This document shows positions 34,141 to 43,068 of a stretch of 64,000 nucleotides of DNA, piece by piece; positions within the stretch are counted from its first letter, which is position 1, and every line of letters starts with the position of its first letter. The DNA is from Verrucomicrobiaceae bacterium. Its GTDB lineage: Bacteria; Verrucomicrobiota; Verrucomicrobiia; Verrucomicrobiales; Verrucomicrobiaceae. The stretch is taken from the NCBI GenBank assembly GCA_016795465.1, contig JAEUHK010000046.1, positions 84,385-148,384 of the forward strand. Direction: 5' to 3'. Both the position numbers and the translations under genes were made by a program. The notes under the pieces are model-generated. The model was not told where the DNA came from, made no database searches, and worked only from the letters and a program-made list of their open reading frames with translations.

Positions 34141-36540
34141 ATGCAAGTCTCCCTCTCCTGGCTCAGCACTCATCTCGATCTCAGCAGCTACACCGTTCCG
34201 CAGCTCTCGGATCTCCTCACCTTCGCCGGTGTCGAGGTCGAAGGTATCGAAGAACGCGGTGTGACCACCGACAAGGTCGTCGTGGCTCAAATCGAGTCCT
34301 TTGTGCAGCACCCGAATGCCGACAAACTCAGCGTTTGCCAGGTCAACGACGGCACGGGCATCCGCCAGATCGTTTGCGGCGCGAAGAACTTCAAAGCGGG
34401 CGACAAAGTGCCGCTAGCACTCCCCGGCGCTGTTTTGCCCGGTGGATTCACCATCAAAGAAGGCAAACTCCGCGACGTGGCGAGCCTCGGCATGATGTGC
34501 AGCGGCAAAGAGCTCGGCCTCGGCGACGATCACAGCGGTCTACTCATCCTCGATGCCGAAACGACCATCGGCACGCCCTTCAACCAGCTCGTGCCCTCCG
34601 ATGTCGTCTTCGACCTCGAGATCACCCCGAACCGCCCCGACCTCCTCAGCCACCTGGGCCTCGCCCGCGAGCTCAGCGCCCTCACCGGCATCCCGCTCAA
34701 AGGCCAGCGCGATTACGCGAAGACCACGACGAAATCGAAAGCCGCCGCAGACGATCAAGTCGCGCTCAAAGCGACCGATGTGTGCCCGCTTTACACCGCT
34801 CGCCTCATCAAAGGCGTCAAAGTCGGCCCCAGCCCCGAGTGGCTGCGCCGTCGCCTCGAAAGCATCGGCCTGCGTCCCATCAACAGCATCGTGGACATCA
34901 CGAACTTCGTCATGATGGAGATGGGCCAGTCGTTGCATTGCTTTGACCTCGACAAGCTCCACGGCGGCATCGTCGTGCGCAATGCGAGCGAAGGTGAGCA
35001 GATGCTCGCGCTCGATGGCCAAACCTACACGCTGCTGGCCGACGACCTCGTCATCGCCGATCAAAAACGCGCTGTCGCCATCGCCGGCGTCATGGGCGGT
35101 GAAGAAACAGGCGTCACCGAAGCCACCACGAACGTGCTCCTCGAAGCCGCGTGGTTCACGCCTTCCAATATCCGCCGCACCTCCCGCCGACTCGGCCTCA
35201 GCAGCGACAGCAGCTACCGCTTTGAGCGCGGCATCGACCCACAACAAGTCGCCGGCGGCTCCGAACTCGCCACCAAGCTCATCCTCTCCATCGCCGGCGG
35301 CACCGCGGAAGACGTGCTGCACGTCGCAGGTGAAGCGCCCGCTTTGACCAGCGAGGTCACGCTCGACGAAGACCGCGCCCGCAAGCTCCTCGGCACACCC
35401 GATCTCACCGGCGATGAAATCCACGCCATCCTCGAAAAGCTCGGCCTCGGCAAAAAAGCCGCCACGAAGCACGAGAGCCGCTGGCACATCCCCAGCTACC
35501 GCGCCGATTTGCAGCGCCCGGTTGATCTCATCGAGGAAATCGCCCGCGTCATCGGACTCGACCGCGTTCCATCGAAAATGACCGCCGTCGCAGTGCCCAG
35601 CGATGCCACCGATCGCGCTTACGACTTCGCCATGACCATCCGTCAGGCCTTGGTCAATCGCGGCTGCTTTGAAGCGCAAACGCTGCGCCTCATCGCCGAT
35701 GCGCAATTGCCCGACACCCTCGGCGGCGGCACCGGCGTCGCCGTGAAAAATCCGCTCAGCGAAGACCACACCACGCTGCGCCCCAGCATCATCCCCGGCC
35801 TCATCGCCACCGCCGCGCTGAACATCCGTCAAGGCGCCGACCGCCTGCGCTTCTTCGAGCTCGGCCGCGTCTTCCTCAAACTCCCGAACGGCAACAGCCG
35901 CGAAGAAGAACGCCTCGCCATCCTCATCAGCGGCCCCGTTTCGCCTTCGAGCTGGCATGCCCGCACGCCGCAGGCGGCCGACATCCATGAGTTGATGGGC
36001 ATCATTACCAATCTGCCCGGCCTCAGCCGCGTCAGCATCGAGCCGAAAGCCGTCAAAGAATCCCCCGCGAACTTCCTGCTCACCAGCGAACTCCGCGCCG
36101 GCAATCGCAACCTCGGCTGGATCGCCCAACTGCATCCTTCGCGTGCCCGCGACATCAGCGCGCGTCATCCGGTCTATGTCGCCGAACTGCTCCTCAGCGC
36201 CCTGCGCCAGGGCAGCACCGGCCCCGCGAAGTTTGAAGAACTCCCGCGCTTCCCCGGCATGACCCGCGACGTCGCCATGGAAGTCCCCGCCGACCTCCCC
36301 CACGCCAAAGTCGCCGCCTTCTTCGCCAGCCAGAAAGAGCCCCTCTTCATCGCCAGCGAAGTCTTCGACGTCTTCACCGACCCCACCGGCCAAAAAATCG
36401 CGAAAGACCGCAAATCCATCGCCTGGACCCTCACCTACCGCAGCCCCGAAAAGACCCTCGAAACCGCCGAAGTCGATGCCGCCCACCAGCGCATCCTCGC
36501 GGCGCTCGAGAAGGCCCTGCCGGCCACGGTGCGGCGGTAA
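34141..36540 (+). CDS. pheT: Phenylalanine--tRNA ligase beta subunit
   Basis: The 799-residue subunit has the usual modules. First comes an N-terminal EMAP-II/OB tRNA-binding domain (about 39-150, with HPNADKLSVCQVNDG and IVCGAKNFKAGDKVPLA). Then come the B3/B4 editing domain (about 200-380), the B5 domain (about 400-480), the catalytic-like domain, and the C-terminal ferredoxin-fold anticodon-binding domain (PRFPGMTRDVAMEVP onward). All are intact. It is separated from pheS by the GxxExxY unit, so it may need its own promoter or read through that unit. A 7-bp hairpin follows its stop. Confidence 0.98.
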   Translation: MQVSLSWLSTHLDLSSYTVPQLSDLLTFAGVEVEGIEERGVTTDKVVVAQIESFVQHPNADKLSVCQVNDGTGIRQIVCGAKNFKAGDKVPLALPGAVLPGGFTIKEGKLRDVASLGMMCSGKELGLGDDHSGLLILDAETTIGTPFNQLVPSDVVFDLEITPNRPDLLSHLGLARELSALTGIPLKGQRDYAKTTTKSKAAADDQVALKATDVCPLYTARLIKGVKVGPSPEWLRRRLESIGLRPINSIVDITNFVMMEMGQSLHCFDLDKLHGGIVVRNASEGEQMLALDGQTYTLLADDLVIADQKRAVAIAGVMGGEETGVTEATTNVLLEAAWFTPSNIRRTSRRLGLSSDSSYRFERGIDPQQVAGGSELATKLILSIAGGTAEDVLHVAGEAPALTSEVTLDEDRARKLLGTPDLTGDEIHAILEKLGLGKKAATKHESRWHIPSYRADLQRPVDLIEEIARVIGLDRVPSKMTAVAVPSDATDRAYDFAMTIRQALVNRGCFEAQTLRLIADAQLPDTLGGGTGVAVKNPLSEDHTTLRPSIIPGLIATAALNIRQGADRLRFFELGRVFLKLPNGNSREEERLAILISGPVSPSSWHARTPQAADIHELMGIITNLPGLSRVSIEPKAVKESPANFLLTSELRAGNRNLGWIAQLHPSRARDISARHPVYVAELLLSALRQGSTGPAKFEELPRFPGMTRDVAMEVPADLPHAKVAAFFASQKEPLFIASEVFDVFTDPTGQKIAKDRKSIAWTLTYRSPEKTLETAEVDAAHQRILAALEKALPATVRR

Positions 36541-36561
36541 GTGCAGCATGGTTGGCTGCAC
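36541..36561. terminator. Hairpin between convergent pheT and mpl
   Basis: GTGCAGC and GCTGCAC form a perfect 7-bp stem with a 7-nt loop immediately after the pheT stop codon, 10 bp from the mpl stop. There is no T-tract on either side, so terminator activity is uncertain. It could also only protect mRNA 3' ends. Confidence 0.4.
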
Positions 36562-36570
36562 TCGCTGGCA

Positions 36571-37956
36571 TCACAGCGCGTGCAGCAGCTTGTCGTGGAT
36601 GCCGTCGAAGCCGCCGTTGCTGAAGACGATGATGACATCGCCGGGGCGGGCTTCGGATTTGAGGCGCTGGACGATGGCGTCGGTATTTGGCTCGAACCAG
36701 CAGGGCTTGCCGCGGGCGGTGACGGCGGCGGCGACCTTCGCGGTGTCGAGCCGTTGATCCGCGGCGACCTTTTCGGGGTTGGCGACGGCAGCGATGACGC
36801 TGGCATCGGCTTCGGCGAGGGCTTCGATGAGCTCGTTTTGCAGCACGTTGCGGCGGCTGGTGTTGGAGCGGGGCTCAAAGATGGCCCACAAGCGGCGGCC
36901 GGTGTAGCGCTGGCGCAGGCCGCGGAGGGTCTCGCGGATGGCGGTGGGGTGATGACCGAAGTCGTCGATGATGGTGATGCCATGCGCGGCCCCACGTTCC
37001 TGCTGGCGACGGCGCACGCCGAGGAAGTTCGACAGGCCGGCGCGGATCTCATTGTCGCTCAGGCCGCCAAAGCGGGCAGCGCAGACGCACATCGCCGCGT
37101 TGCGGGCATTGAACTCGCCCACCATCGGCACCTCGAAGGGCTCGCCGTTGAGGGTGAAAGCCGTGCTGTCCGGCTTCGTGGCGGTGATTTGAATGCGAAA
37201 ATCATTCGTGGGGCCGAGGCCGACCGTTCTGAGCGGTGCGGGGCATTTGGCGCGAAGCGTGAGGCAGTTCGGATCGTCGCCGTTGATGAGCACGAGGCCG
37301 TTGCGCGGCACGGTGTTGAGGAAGCGCTGGAAGCTCAGCAGGATGGCATCGAGGTCCGGGAAGATGTCGGCGTGATCAAACTCGATGTTGTTCACGATGG
37401 CGCACTCCGGCAGGTAGTGGAGGAACTTGCTGCGCTTGTCGAAGTAGGCGGTGTCATACTCATCACCCTCGATGACAAAGATGTCGGAATGCGTGAAGCG
37501 GGCACCCGATTCAAAATTCTCCGGCACGCCGCCAATCATGAAGCCGGGATTTTTGCCCGCGTGCTCGAAAAGCCATGCCAGCATGGTCGTCGTCGTCGTT
37601 TTGCCATGCGTGCCGCTGACGACAAAGCTGCGTTTGCCCTGGATGACCTGCTGCTTGAGCATTTCGGCCATCGAGACGTAGGGCAGCTTCTTTTCGAGCA
37701 GCGTTTCGAGCTCCTGATTACCGCGTGAGATGGCATTGCCCACGACATACACATCGGCGTTGAGCGGGAGATTCTCCGGTTTGAAGCCGGCGAGCACCGG
37801 GATGCCTGCATTCGCGAGCACATCGCTCATCGGCGGATAGACCTTGTCATCGCTGCCGCTGACGTGGTGGCCGAGGGCTTTCAAAGCGACCGCGGTGGAC
37901 CCCATCGCGGTGCCGCAGATGCCGATGAGGTGAATGTGCTTGGGGGACTGGGACAT
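36571..37956 (-). CDS. mpl: UDP-N-acetylmuramate:L-alanyl-gamma-D-glutamyl-meso-diaminopimelate ligase
   Basis: Mpl reattaches recycled murein tripeptide to UDP-MurNAc. The 461-residue Mur-ligase protein begins KHIHLIGICGTAMGSTAVAL, where ICGTAMG is the Mpl rather than MurC form. It has the P-loop VVSGTHGKTTTTTMLAW, then IEGDEYDTAYFDKRSKFLHY, IVNNIEFDHADIFPD and IIDDFGHHPTAI. The start is set at MSQSPKHIHLI; the frame stays open upstream but overlaps the divergent sigma-factor gene. Mpl implies DAP-type peptidoglycan and recycling, consistent with the amidase and penicillin-binding-protein genes in the window. Confidence 0.93.
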   Translation of the reverse strand: MSQSPKHIHLIGICGTAMGSTAVALKALGHHVSGSDDKVYPPMSDVLANAGIPVLAGFKPENLPLNADVYVVGNAISRGNQELETLLEKKLPYVSMAEMLKQQVIQGKRSFVVSGTHGKTTTTTMLAWLFEHAGKNPGFMIGGVPENFESGARFTHSDIFVIEGDEYDTAYFDKRSKFLHYLPECAIVNNIEFDHADIFPDLDAILLSFQRFLNTVPRNGLVLINGDDPNCLTLRAKCPAPLRTVGLGPTNDFRIQITATKPDSTAFTLNGEPFEVPMVGEFNARNAAMCVCAARFGGLSDNEIRAGLSNFLGVRRRQQERGAAHGITIIDDFGHHPTAIRETLRGLRQRYTGRRLWAIFEPRSNTSRRNVLQNELIEALAEADASVIAAVANPEKVAADQRLDTAKVAAAVTARGKPCWFEPNTDAIVQRLKSEARPGDVIIVFSNGGFDGIHDKLLHAL

Positions 37957-38012
37957 GAATCGGGTGAGAGGGCCGGGATAGAAGCCGGATTTGATCGTGT
38001 CGCTCAAAAAAA

Positions 38013-38666
38013 ATGCAGGCAGACGGAATAATCGCGCCTGCCGCCACTCCCACGGAAAATGATCCGCTCCAGACCATGGACCTCGCCCTTGAATTCGGCC
38101 TTGAATGGCCCGCAGCTCGCCCGATAGCACGACGCGTGTCCGACTCCCCGCCCAGCTTCGAGCAAATCGTGGACGCCCATTATCAGGGCCTTTTCCGCTT
38201 TGCCGTGAGCATGTGCCGGAACGAGGCGGTGGCACAGGACCTGGTGCAGCAGACCTTCCTGCAATGGGCGCGGAAGGGCCACATGCTGCGCGATGGCTCC
38301 AAGGTGAAGACCTGGCTCTACACAACCATTTACCGCGAGTGGCTGAGCATCGCGCGAAAAGAGAAAAAGCATGAGCAGGTGGAGTTCGAGCCCGATCTGC
38401 ACAGCCCGGCGCAACAGGATGACGAAGAGCAAACGCCGCGCGTGGATGCCGCGACGCTGCAAAAGGCGCTCGACCAGCTCGATCCGGCCTACCGGGCACC
38501 GCTGGTGCTGTTTTACCTCAAGGAGCTCTCGTATCGCGAGATCGCTGAATCGCTCGGCATCCCCATCGGCACCGTCATGTCACGCCTTTCGCGAGCGAAG
38601 GACCACCTGCGCCGCATTCTCCTGAAATTCGAAGAAAACATCCTCCCCGCCTCTTTCACACCGTGA
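38013..38666 (+). CDS. ECF-type RNA polymerase sigma factor
   Basis: The 217-residue protein has sigma region 2 (FEQIVDAHYQGLFRFAVSMC then AQDLVQQTFLQWARKG) and region 4 (LDQLDPAYRAPLVLFYLKEL then SYREIAESLGIPIGTVMSRL). A Gln/Asp-rich linker lies between. The first 50 residues are not sigma-like; ATG at 38076 is an alternative start. It overlaps the following membrane protein gene by 4 bp (GTGA), the classic arrangement of an ECF sigma factor and its anti-sigma factor. The inducing stress is unknown. Confidence 0.92.
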   Translation: MQADGIIAPAATPTENDPLQTMDLALEFGLEWPAARPIARRVSDSPPSFEQIVDAHYQGLFRFAVSMCRNEAVAQDLVQQTFLQWARKGHMLRDGSKVKTWLYTTIYREWLSIARKEKKHEQVEFEPDLHSPAQQDDEEQTPRVDAATLQKALDQLDPAYRAPLVLFYLKELSYREIAESLGIPIGTVMSRLSRAKDHLRRILLKFEENILPASFTP

Positions 38667-39397
38667 ACCGCGAAGAAGCCAGACTCGAACTCGACGCCAC
38701 GACACTCCGCCCGCAGGACGCGTCGCCCGAAGCCCGTGCGATGCTTGCCCGCGATCCAGAGCTGGCGACATGGCATGCGAAACGCCGCGCTTTTGATGAG
38801 GAAGTGGCGGAGGCCTTTGCGAGCCTGCCCGCCATGTCCGGCTTGAAGGACTCCATCTTGCAAGCGGCCTATGAAAGGCCCGCCAAACGTCCGCTGCGCT
38901 GGCTGGCACCCACTGCCATCGCGGCCGCGGCCTGCGTGCTGTTTGGCTGGACGCTGCTCTGGCCCGGCAATAGCGCCATGGCCGCGTGGGAATCCGAATC
39001 GCTCAACGCCATTGCGAAAGTCGAGCATGGCCTGATGAAGCTGGACGAACGGGCGGAGAGCCTGGAGGCCGTGAAAAAGCATCTCAGCATCAGCGAATGC
39101 CCCTGCCCGAGCGCCCTGCCGCCGGCGCTTGCTCATCTGCGCACCTTTGGCTGCAAGCGGGTGACCATTGACGGCCATGCTGGCACGATCATCTGCTTTG
39201 CCCTCGATTCTGGAAAAGAGGCTCACCTGCTCGTGCTGGACAACGAAGGCTTGTGCAACTGCCCGGCCGCGGACGAGCCCTGCTTCAAATCGGCCAAAAA
39301 CTGGCGCTATGCTTCCTGGAGTCATGGCTCGCAGGCCTTCATGCTCGCCACCACGGCCGGCGAGGCGGAGCTGAAGAAGCTGTTTGGGCTGGTTTGA
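38663..39397 (+). CDS. Putative anti-sigma factor, single-pass membrane protein
   Basis: The 244-residue protein starts with a GTG overlapping the sigma-factor stop. An acidic cytoplasmic N-terminal region (1-78) precedes one membrane helix (about 80-100), and the periplasmic part is Cys-rich (SECPCPSA, FGCKRV, GLCNCPAADEPCF). No zinc-binding anti-sigma HxxxCxxC motif is visible in the N-terminal part, so the assignment rests on gene order and topology. The clustered external cysteines suggest redox or metal sensing, which is inference. Confidence 0.7.
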   Translation: MNREEARLELDATTLRPQDASPEARAMLARDPELATWHAKRRAFDEEVAEAFASLPAMSGLKDSILQAAYERPAKRPLRWLAPTAIAAAACVLFGWTLLWPGNSAMAAWESESLNAIAKVEHGLMKLDERAESLEAVKKHLSISECPCPSALPPALAHLRTFGCKRVTIDGHAGTIICFALDSGKEAHLLVLDNEGLCNCPAADEPCFKSAKNWRYASWSHGSQAFMLATTAGEAELKKLFGLV

Positions 39398-39430
39398 GAG
39401 AAGCGCGGTGCGGCGGGACGTATTGCTGGC

Positions 39431-40855
39431 ATGCCGCATCGCCCACCGCCCACGCCTTTTTTACGTCGAGATATCCTCGGCGGGCTTGGAGGCGTGGCGA
39501 TGGCATCCATGCTGCGGGCGGAGCAGGGCTGGCAGCCACCGAGCGGCCTGCCGGTGATCCCGCAGCGGGCGAAGCGTGTCATCTGGCTCTTCATGCGCGG
39601 CGGCGTGAGCCACATGGAGAGCTTTGATCCGAAACCCATGCTCACGAAGTATGCGGGCAAGACCATCGGAGAGACGCCTTACGCGAGTGTGCAGGACCCG
39701 GAGAAACTCAAAAAGGTCCGCGTGGTGGTGGTGAACGATGCGAACGGCAAGCAGCGCAACGTGATCTACCCGCTGCAGGTCGGCTACAAACGCTACGGCC
39801 AGTGTGGCATCGAGATCAGCGACTGGTTTCCGCACATCGGCTCCTGCGCCGACGAGATCGCCTTCATCCGCGGCATGTGGACGACCGATGACAATCATGG
39901 AGCGCAGGTGCAGTTTCACAGCGGGCGGCACATGCTGGAGCCGCGTGTGCCCACACTCGGTGCGTGGGTGACGTATGGCCTCGGCTCGATGACGGAGAAC
40001 CTGCCGTCCTTTGTGAACATCGGCCCGCGATACTTCGATGTGCGTGACGGGCATTACCTCGGCCCTGCTTTCGACGCGGTGAACCTCAAGGTCGATCCGA
40101 AGAACCCGCTGACCTTTGCCGCGCCGGAGTTTCAAATCGGCAAAGGCGAGCAGGCGGCGCAGTTTGAGCTCATTCACCGGCTCAACAGCCTCGCGGCTGA
40201 GCAGTATCCGGGTGATAAAACGCTCGCTGCCCGCATGAAGAGCTACCGGCTGGCCTTCAACATGCAGACCGCCGTGCCGGAGACGATGAATCTCGACGGT
40301 GAGAGCGCCGAGACGAAGAAGCTCTACGGCTACGACGACAAGGTCGCAGGCCCATTTGCGCGACAGCTCCTCGTGGCACGTCGTCTCGCGGAGCGTGGTG
40401 TGCGCTTCATCCAGATTCAGCACGGCGATGGTGCCGCGGGTGCCTGGGACTCGCATTCGGGCCTGAAGAAGAATCACACGAATCTCGCGCAGCAGGTCGA
40501 TCAACCCATCGGCGGCCTTTTGAAGGATCTGAAGCAACGCGGCATGCTCGACGACACGCTCGTGGTCTTCGCCACGGAGTTTGGTCGCACGCCCGGATCA
40601 CAGGGCAGCGATGGCCGTGATCATCATCCGTATGGATTCAGCGTGTGGATGGCTGGTGGCGGCATCAAAGGCGGCACGATTCACGGCCAGACGGATGAAC
40701 TCGGCTTCCACGCCATCGAGCATCCGCACTACGTCACCGATGTGCATGCCACGATTTTGCATCTTCTCGGCCTGAACCCGCACCAGCTCGAAATCCCCGG
40801 CCGCAAGCGCCTGGAGCGTGATTTTGGAAAAGTGATCGGCGAGGTGCTGGTGTGA
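39431..40855 (+). CDS. DUF1501 family exported protein
   Basis: The 474-residue protein begins [19 protein letters not shown], a Tat-like signal (RR). It then shows the DUF1501 signatures [29 protein letters not shown] and [11 protein letters not shown]. The C-terminal part has [38 protein letters not shown], quoted here in two pieces: [14 protein letters not shown] and [20 protein letters not shown]1501 belongs to the alkaline-phosphatase-like superfamily; its substrate is unknown. Unlike the second copy in this window (58314-59720), it is not next to a DUF1553 partner. Hairpin repeat copies 2 and 3 follow its stop. Confidence 0.9.
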   Translation: MPHRPPPTPFLRRDILGGLGGVAMASMLRAEQGWQPPSGLPVIPQRAKRVIWLFMRGGVSHMESFDPKPMLTKYAGKTIGETPYASVQDPEKLKKVRVVVVNDANGKQRNVIYPLQVGYKRYGQCGIEISDWFPHIGSCADEIAFIRGMWTTDDNHGAQVQFHSGRHMLEPRVPTLGAWVTYGLGSMTENLPSFVNIGPRYFDVRDGHYLGPAFDAVNLKVDPKNPLTFAAPEFQIGKGEQAAQFELIHRLNSLAAEQYPGDKTLAARMKSYRLAFNMQTAVPETMNLDGESAETKKLYGYDDKVAGPFARQLLVARRLAERGVRFIQIQHGDGAAGAWDSHSGLKKNHTNLAQQVDQPIGGLLKDLKQRGMLDDTLVVFATEFGRTPGSQGSDGRDHHPYGFSVWMAGGGIKGGTIHGQTDELGFHAIEHPHYVTDVHATILHLLGLNPHQLEIPGRKRLERDFGKVIGEVLV

Positions 40856-40868
40856 AGCGATGATGGCC

Positions 40869-40910
40869 GCGTCAGCGTCCTGGAGTGCGCCGGTCCTCCG
40901 GCGCTTTCGA
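40869..40910 (+). repeat. Dispersed hairpin repeat, copy 2
   Basis: GCGTCAGCGTCCTGGAGT is followed by a 7-bp hairpin GCGCCGG/CCGGCGC with loop TCCT (40887-40904) and then TTTCGA. The leading 18 bases are identical to copy 1, while the stem sequence differs with pairing preserved. It lies between the convergent DUF1501 and thioredoxin-trypsin genes, facing copy 3. Confidence 0.8.
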
Positions 40911-40923
40911 ACGTCTCACGGCC

Positions 40924-40963
40924 TTTCGCAAAGCTCCAGAGGGCTGGAGCACTCCAAAACGCC
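40924..40963 (-). repeat. Dispersed hairpin repeat, copy 3
   Basis: On the minus strand GGCGTTTTGGAGT precedes a 7-bp hairpin GCTCCAG/CTGGAGC with loop CCCT (40933-40950) and TTTGCGAAA. It is inverted relative to copy 2, so the two form an imperfect larger palindrome in the 138-bp spacer between convergent genes. Confidence 0.75.
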
Positions 40964-40993
40964 AAGCGCTCGCGAATACCATCTTCGCCTTCA

Positions 40994-42322
40994 TCACCTC
41001 GACGCCGACTCGTTCACGCGTTTGATGAGATTGAGCACCGTTTTGGCAGGAATGGCCTCGTGGAGGACAAGCGTGGTGCCGGTGGAAGGAGCCGGGTTGC
41101 TGTTGAAGGTCTGAATGCGTGCCACGTGACCGATGACGTTGCCGAATTCATCCAGCACGGCGGAGCCGCTGCTGCCCTGCGCCCAGTCCGTGCTGACGTT
41201 GAGTCGCTGGCTGGCGGCACCTTCGGCACTGTCGAGCGAGTAGAGGCGGTTCACGATGCCAGCGCTGAAGTAACCGCGATGCTTCAAAGGATCGCTGAAG
41301 CAGTAAGCGGGCTCGCCGAGGTCCACATCCGCCCGCAGCGGCAGCGGCTTCAAACCACCGGCGATGACGCGAATGAGCGCCGCATCCGCCTTCGCATCGG
41401 TGCCGAGGATGGCGGTGGTGGCAAAGATCTCGTTGTCCGCGTTGGCGACGATCAGCCAGCCTTCCTTCAACGTGGCGGGCGGCTCGATGGCATGGTTTGC
41501 CGTGGCGACCACATCCGGCGCCACGGCATACGCACCAGCCATGTTGAGGTGCATCTTGTCACAGCGCGTGCAGCGAAAGAACCAGCCGACACGCAGATAC
41601 GCGGCACGTGCCGTGCGGGCCACATCGCGGCTTGATTTGGGCTGCGTGGCCTCAGCGGAGAGCGCGATCAGGCCCGGCTTCGGGCTTTTGAGCTGGGCCT
41701 TCACGGCCTCGTGGTTGAGGAACTTGTCCGGCTTCACCACTTTCGGCGCGATTTCGAGCAGCGGATCAGGCGGAGAGGCCGGCGTGGCGGGCTTCGCAGC
41801 AGGACGCGCGGCGGCCACCGGTGGCGTGCCGCTGAGCGGGAGGCCCAGCGCCTTCTCAATCGTGGGCCGCAGCGAGGCTCCACGCAGTTCCGTGCTCTGC
41901 GCGAGGAGTTTCCCCGTGCTGCCATCGACCAGGAAACACGCTGGAATGCCGCGCACGCCATAAAGCTGCGCCAGATCCGCCTTCCAACCCTTGCCATCAC
42001 AGATCTGCGTCCACGTCATGCCTTTCTCCTTCGTGAACTCGCCAAGGCTGGCTTTGCGATCATCGCTGTCGAGGCTCACGCCGAGGATTTCGAGGCCTTT
42101 GGGATGCAGGTCGGCATACACCTTGGTGAGGTTCGGCAGCTCACCAATGCACGGTCCGCACCATGTGGCCCAAAAGTCGAGCAGGACGATCTTCCCTTTG
42201 TAATCACCCGGAAACGAAACCTTCGCACCCGTCGTGCTGACGGCCTCAAACGGCTTCGCATCCTCGGCGAGGCCGGAAAGCGTGATGAGGCAAAGGGAAA
42301 GCGTGAGCAGGAAGGATCTCAT
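40994..42322 (-). CDS. Exported thioredoxin-like/trypsin-like protease fusion
   Basis: The 442-residue protein has a signal peptide (1-20) and a TlpA/ResA-type thioredoxin domain (about 25-165) with redox motif WCGPC (54-58) and cis-Pro region GVRGIPACFL. A Pro/Ala-rich linker follows, then a trypsin-like domain (about 260-440). Candidate catalytic residues are His in VATANHAIE, Asp in DAALIRV and S385 in AQGSSGSAVLDEFGNV. A CxxC (FFRCTRCDKMH) opens the second half. The combination suggests redox-linked proteolysis in the periplasm; this is inference. The start is placed at MRSFLLTLSL. Confidence 0.88.
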   Translation of the reverse strand: MRSFLLTLSLCLITLSGLAEDAKPFEAVSTTGAKVSFPGDYKGKIVLLDFWATWCGPCIGELPNLTKVYADLHPKGLEILGVSLDSDDRKASLGEFTKEKGMTWTQICDGKGWKADLAQLYGVRGIPACFLVDGSTGKLLAQSTELRGASLRPTIEKALGLPLSGTPPVAAARPAAKPATPASPPDPLLEIAPKVVKPDKFLNHEAVKAQLKSPKPGLIALSAEATQPKSSRDVARTARAAYLRVGWFFRCTRCDKMHLNMAGAYAVAPDVVATANHAIEPPATLKEGWLIVANADNEIFATTAILGTDAKADAALIRVIAGGLKPLPLRADVDLGEPAYCFSDPLKHRGYFSAGIVNRLYSLDSAEGAASQRLNVSTDWAQGSSGSAVLDEFGNVIGHVARIQTFNSNPAPSTGTTLVLHEAIPAKTVLNLIKRVNESASR

Positions 42323-42386
42323 GGCCGTGAAACGGCGCCGGCAGGTCAGATCGTGCAAGCCGGCATGCAGTGAGGCGGGAACCCGA

Positions 42387-42815
42387 TCACCCGATGCGTT
42401 GCTCGCTGGCAGTAGATCTCTTCGAAAGCCAAGAGCCAGCGGGCAGGGCAAGAAGAGGAATGAAAAGCTGCCACTCGGTGACGGTCCCTTCGTGGCGAGG
42501 GATGTGAAAGACGAGAAACACGGCGTAGGCGCAACAACCAGGCAACAGCCCGCTTTGCCGTGGAAACAAACGACCGGTCAAAAACGCGGACAAAGCAAAC
42601 GATCCCCCGTAGGCAAACGCAAGCCCCCAACCACTCCCGATGCCGGACGTGAAAGAGCTTCCAGTTTCATGCTTGTGCATCGAAATCCTGACGTAAGAAT
42701 CCACCAAAGACAGGCCCAAGGCGGCGAACCACAGTCCAAAGCCAAGAAGCACGCTCAGGATGCCAGCGAGCAGGCTCTGAGTCACAGCCAGTATGCGATG
42801 GGCGGGGAGTTTCAT
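42387..42815 (-). CDS. Small multi-pass membrane protein of unknown function
   Basis: The 142-residue protein has about four hydrophobic segments (about 10-38, 62-80, 88-102 and 113-128) and a short basic tail. No family is recognised. It starts 4 bp after the stop of the truncated HicB-like gene, so the two are co-transcribed, and it occupies the place where a HicA toxin would normally be found. It does not resemble HicA. Confidence 0.6.
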   Translation of the reverse strand: MKLPAHRILAVTQSLLAGILSVLLGFGLWFAALGLSLVDSYVRISMHKHETGSSFTSGIGSGWGLAFAYGGSFALSAFLTGRLFPRQSGLLPGCCAYAVFLVFHIPRHEGTVTEWQLFIPLLALPAGSWLSKRSTASEQRIG

Positions 42816-42819
42816 GGAT

Positions 42820-42972
42820 TCAACCTGGACTCAAGCAGCGATGAAAGGCATCCAGCACATTCGTGCGCACTTCATCGAGCGTGTCGGCTTTTGTAAAGAT
42901 CGATTCGCCAACGGCGCGGGCGATGTAACTGGCCTCGGGAGCTCCCTCGACCAAGAAAATGAGCTTGTTCAT
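42820..42972 (-). CDS. HicB-like small protein, C-terminally shortened
   Basis: A 50-codon frame encodes a protein beginning MNKLIFLVEGAPEASYIARA and continuing GESIFTKADTLDEVRTNVLDAF. This matches the start of short HicB-like proteins (often mislabelled 2-oxoisovalerate dehydrogenase), which usually run to about 70 residues and precede a hicA toxin gene. Here it ends at HRCLSPG and no hicA follows. It may be a decayed antitoxin. The assignment is based on the strong N-terminal pattern. Confidence 0.65.
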   Translation of the reverse strand: MNKLIFLVEGAPEASYIARAVGESIFTKADTLDEVRTNVLDAFHRCLSPG

Positions 42973-43068
42973 GGTGCGATCATAAGGCTGGCATCACGCC
43001 ACACAACCGTGGACCCGTTTGCTAACAGCTTTTGAAGGATGTCGCACCTTCGTGCGTTCTCCCGGCCC

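Noticed and set aside
34540..36561. 673-codon open frame on the minus strand opposite pheT
   Set aside because: Same reason: antisense to a conserved synthetase gene, with low-complexity Gly/Ala/Glu composition.
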